Origin: Verrucomicrobiota bacterium
GTDB lineage: Bacteria; Verrucomicrobiota; Verrucomicrobiia; Chthoniobacterales; UBA10450
Direction of reading: 5' to 3'
DNA length: 19,437 nucleotides
NCBI GenBank assembly: GCA_003219095.1
Contig: QHPM01000126.1
Span: 1 to 19,437 of the forward strand
Under the pieces are notes generated by a model, which was given only the letters and a program-made list of their open reading frames with translations, did no database searches and was not told the origin of the DNA. Positions within the stretch are counted from its first letter, which is position 1, and each line of letters begins with the position of its first letter. Made by a program: the position numbers and the translations under genes. Shown here piece after piece: positions 18,297 through 19,437 of this stretch.

Positions 18297-18385
18297 TCCG
18301 AGCGACGCGAAGCGTAGTCGAGGAATCCCGTCGCGCCTACCTTAAAGCTTCTGGGGCGGGACCCCTCGACTTCGCTCGGGATGAC
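18292..18385. repeat. 94-bp inverted repeat carrying start codons of two divergent genes
   Basis: The left arm 18292-18330 and right arm 18357-18385 are inverted copies. Apart from ten extra bases in the left arm (18306-18315), 26 of 29 positions match. The arm consensus reads GTCATYCCGAGCGAAGTCGA and continues to TCCCG. The centre is 18331-18356. The left arm holds the only plausible ATG of the nucleotidyltransferase gene (18296, minus); the right arm holds the first ATG of the DoxX gene (18381, plus). Arms of this sequence are, from memory, common as dispersed intergenic repeats in several bacterial phyla. Confidence 0.85.
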
Positions 18386-18836
18386 ACGTAGTCGCGAGTT
18401 GATTTCGCGCCTCGACTCGTCCAGCATCGCACGCGTGCTGAAATTTCTTGGAAAATATCGCGAGGCCGGTCTCCTGCTTTTGCGGGCGAGCGTCGGCCTC
18501 ATCTTCATTTTAATTTGCGGCCCCGTCCTTCTCTTCGGCGAACATCGCTGGTGGCAATTTGGCAGCGCTATGCGCGTCTTTAATTTTCATTCGCATCTGG
18601 ATTGGTGGGGATTTCTGGGAGCGCTCGCCGGATGCGTCGGCGGAATCTTCATGATGCTGGGATTTGCTTTTCGCATCGGCATTCTTCTCGCCTTTCTGAT
18701 TGCGCTGGTAAACGCCATTGCCGCTGTGCACCACGAGCACGGCCTTTATTCGATAATTATTCCGATCGAAGCCGTCATCGTTCTCGTTTGTCTTTCCTTC
18801 ATCGGTCCCGGCAAATACAGCGTCGATAAATCGTAG
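18381..18836 (+). CDS. DoxX family membrane protein
   Basis: This product of up to 151 residues has four hydrophobic helices (about 30-52, 74-95, 96-115 and 122-142 from the first ATG) and the N-terminal REAGLLLLRASVGLIFI pattern of DoxX/YphA-type proteins. DoxX proteins are small inner-membrane proteins, in some organisms part of thiosulfate:quinone oxidoreductase or redox-stress complexes; the role here is unknown. The start is uncertain. ATG 18381 is part of an inverted repeat, and the first 18 residues it encodes have no family character. GTG at 18435 gives VLKFLGKYREAG, which fits the family better and would make a 133-residue protein. No Shine-Dalgarno sequence supports either. Confidence 0.82.
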   Translation: MTRSRELISRLDSSSIARVLKFLGKYREAGLLLLRASVGLIFILICGPVLLFGEHRWWQFGSAMRVFNFHSHLDWWGFLGALAGCVGGIFMMLGFAFRIGILLAFLIALVNAIAAVHHEHGLYSIIIPIEAVIVLVCLSFIGPGKYSVDKS

Positions 18837-18851
18837 TGAAGCTTCAAGGAT

Positions 18852-18888
18852 CGGCGGTCTACAGTCCGCCGGGGCGATCTGGAGATCG
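18852..18888. repeat. Paired hairpins at the convergent doxX / BNR-protein junction
   Basis: CGGCGG (18852-18857) pairs with CCGCCG (18866-18871), and CGATCT (18875-18880) pairs with AGATCG (18883-18888). The loop of the first hairpin holds the stop codon of the minus-strand gene (18859-18861). It could act as a bidirectional barrier between convergent genes, but there is no T-tract. It resembles the palindromic units at 3005, 4737 and 6674. Confidence 0.7.
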
Positions 18889-19437
18889 TCCTTCCTTGTT
18901 TTCCTTAATAACGAGCGCGGGTAAGTCTGCTTGCTTGATCAGTTCAGTGACTTTCGGCAAATCATCCTGCTTGATCGCATTCCATTTTTTCAACTGCTCA
19001 TCGAGCCGTCCGCTTAACGACGCAAACACGTCCATTTGCGGCTTGGTCGGCTCACGATCTCCCGCATCAACCGAATGGCTGAAACTGTCGAATGCTTCGT
19101 TGAGCATATTTGGAAACGCCAAATTTGCTTCCGAACCTTTCATGTTCACCTGAATTAATTGCTGCTCCGTGTCTGACATTTTGTGTTCCATCGCATCAGC
19201 GGCCTCCAGCGCCGGTTTCACTTTCGGATCGTCACCGAACTTTGTGTGCAACGCCTTGATTTGCGATTTTACCTCGCGAATTTCGTTTACCGCCTGGTGT
19301 AACTCGGAAATGCGCTCACTCACCTGGGTCGAAAGCTCAAATTGCTTCGCTAATTCTACCTCGTGATCTTTGGTCCGTGGATCGATCACGAGATGGAGTA
19401 GCGCCGTCTGTGTCTTCCCATTTGCCGTTAGCTTTGC
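18859..19437 (-). CDS. C-terminal part of a BNR/sortilin-like (VPS10-type) beta-propeller protein, cut by the right edge
   Basis: The frame is open to position 19437, so the gene starts outside the window. The visible 192 residues begin with AKLTANGKTQTALLHLVIDP. That matches the final beta-sandwich strand of proteins annotated as glycosyl hydrolase BNR repeat or VPS10/sortilin-type, where a VxMDPR step leads to a helical tail. What follows is mainly alpha-helical and charged (QFELSTQVSERISELHQAV, then LSGRLDEQLKKWNAIKQDD), probably a helical bundle. The last residues, GRSPDRPGGL, are encoded by the hairpin at 18852-18888, so the C-terminus has run into spacer sequence. These proteins are usually secreted. 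No catalytic role can be judged from this piece. Confidence 0.7.
   Translation of the reverse strand, partial: AKLTANGKTQTALLHLVIDPRTKDHEVELAKQFELSTQVSERISELHQAVNEIREVKSQIKALHTKFGDDPKVKPALEAADAMEHKMSDTEQQLIQVNMKGSEANLAFPNMLNEAFDSFSHSVDAGDREPTKPQMDVFASLSGRLDEQLKKWNAIKQDDLPKVTELIKQADLPALVIKENKEGRSPDRPGGL

Overview
The window looks like chromosomal housekeeping DNA from a Verrucomicrobiota bacterium. The best guess is a soil Chthoniobacterales lineage of the 'Candidatus Udaeobacter' kind. This rests on my recollection of how the proteins read (GyrA, a cyclase-TolB-TPR protein, a MoxR ATPase, a BNR/sortilin-type protein tail) and on spacers full of short palindromic units. It is inference, not a database result. 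I see no phage genes, transposase, CRISPR array or obvious gene island.

Layout. Positions 1-3694, minus strand, hold pfpI, pgsA, der and moxR (broken, running off the left edge). From 3797 the strand switches to a tRNA-Leu(UAA) with a plausible promoter, then a decayed Doc-toxin remnant starting right at the tRNA 3' end, then an FMN reductase. A secreted CocE/NonD-type hydrolase (minus, broken) fills 4810-6604. A plus-strand group follows: a small RF-1-like ribosome-rescue factor, a Gfo/Idh/MocA oxidoreductase and a 54-residue lipoprotein ending in a good terminator. The minus-strand gyrB-gyrA pair covers 8624-13840. Divergent from it run psd and pssA, which overlap by ATGA and together make phosphatidylserine and then phosphatidylethanolamine. 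Next comes a 638-residue class III cyclase-TolB-TPR protein. The right end has a sugar-nucleotidyltransferase-like gene (minus), a DoxX membrane protein (plus) and the C-terminus of a BNR/sortilin-like protein (minus, running off the right edge).

How the genes work together. pgsA (phosphatidylglycerol branch) and pssA/psd (phosphatidylethanolamine branch) both draw on CDP-diacylglycerol, so the window holds both arms of phospholipid head-group synthesis. der, gyrA and gyrB are essential for ribosome assembly and DNA topology.

The most striking observation is that three otherwise well-conserved genes each lack one internal block: about 25 residues in gyrA (in frame), about 27 in moxR (frameshift) and about 19 in cocE (frameshift). 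Loss of a conserved block from essential gyrA makes an assembly or strain-collapse artefact a serious possibility, so these loci should be checked in raw reads before any biological reading. The other unusual features are the doc remnant abutting the tRNA and a set of nested intergenic inverted repeats. One of these repeats supplies a start codon in each arm to two divergent genes. I found no convincing new multi-gene system.
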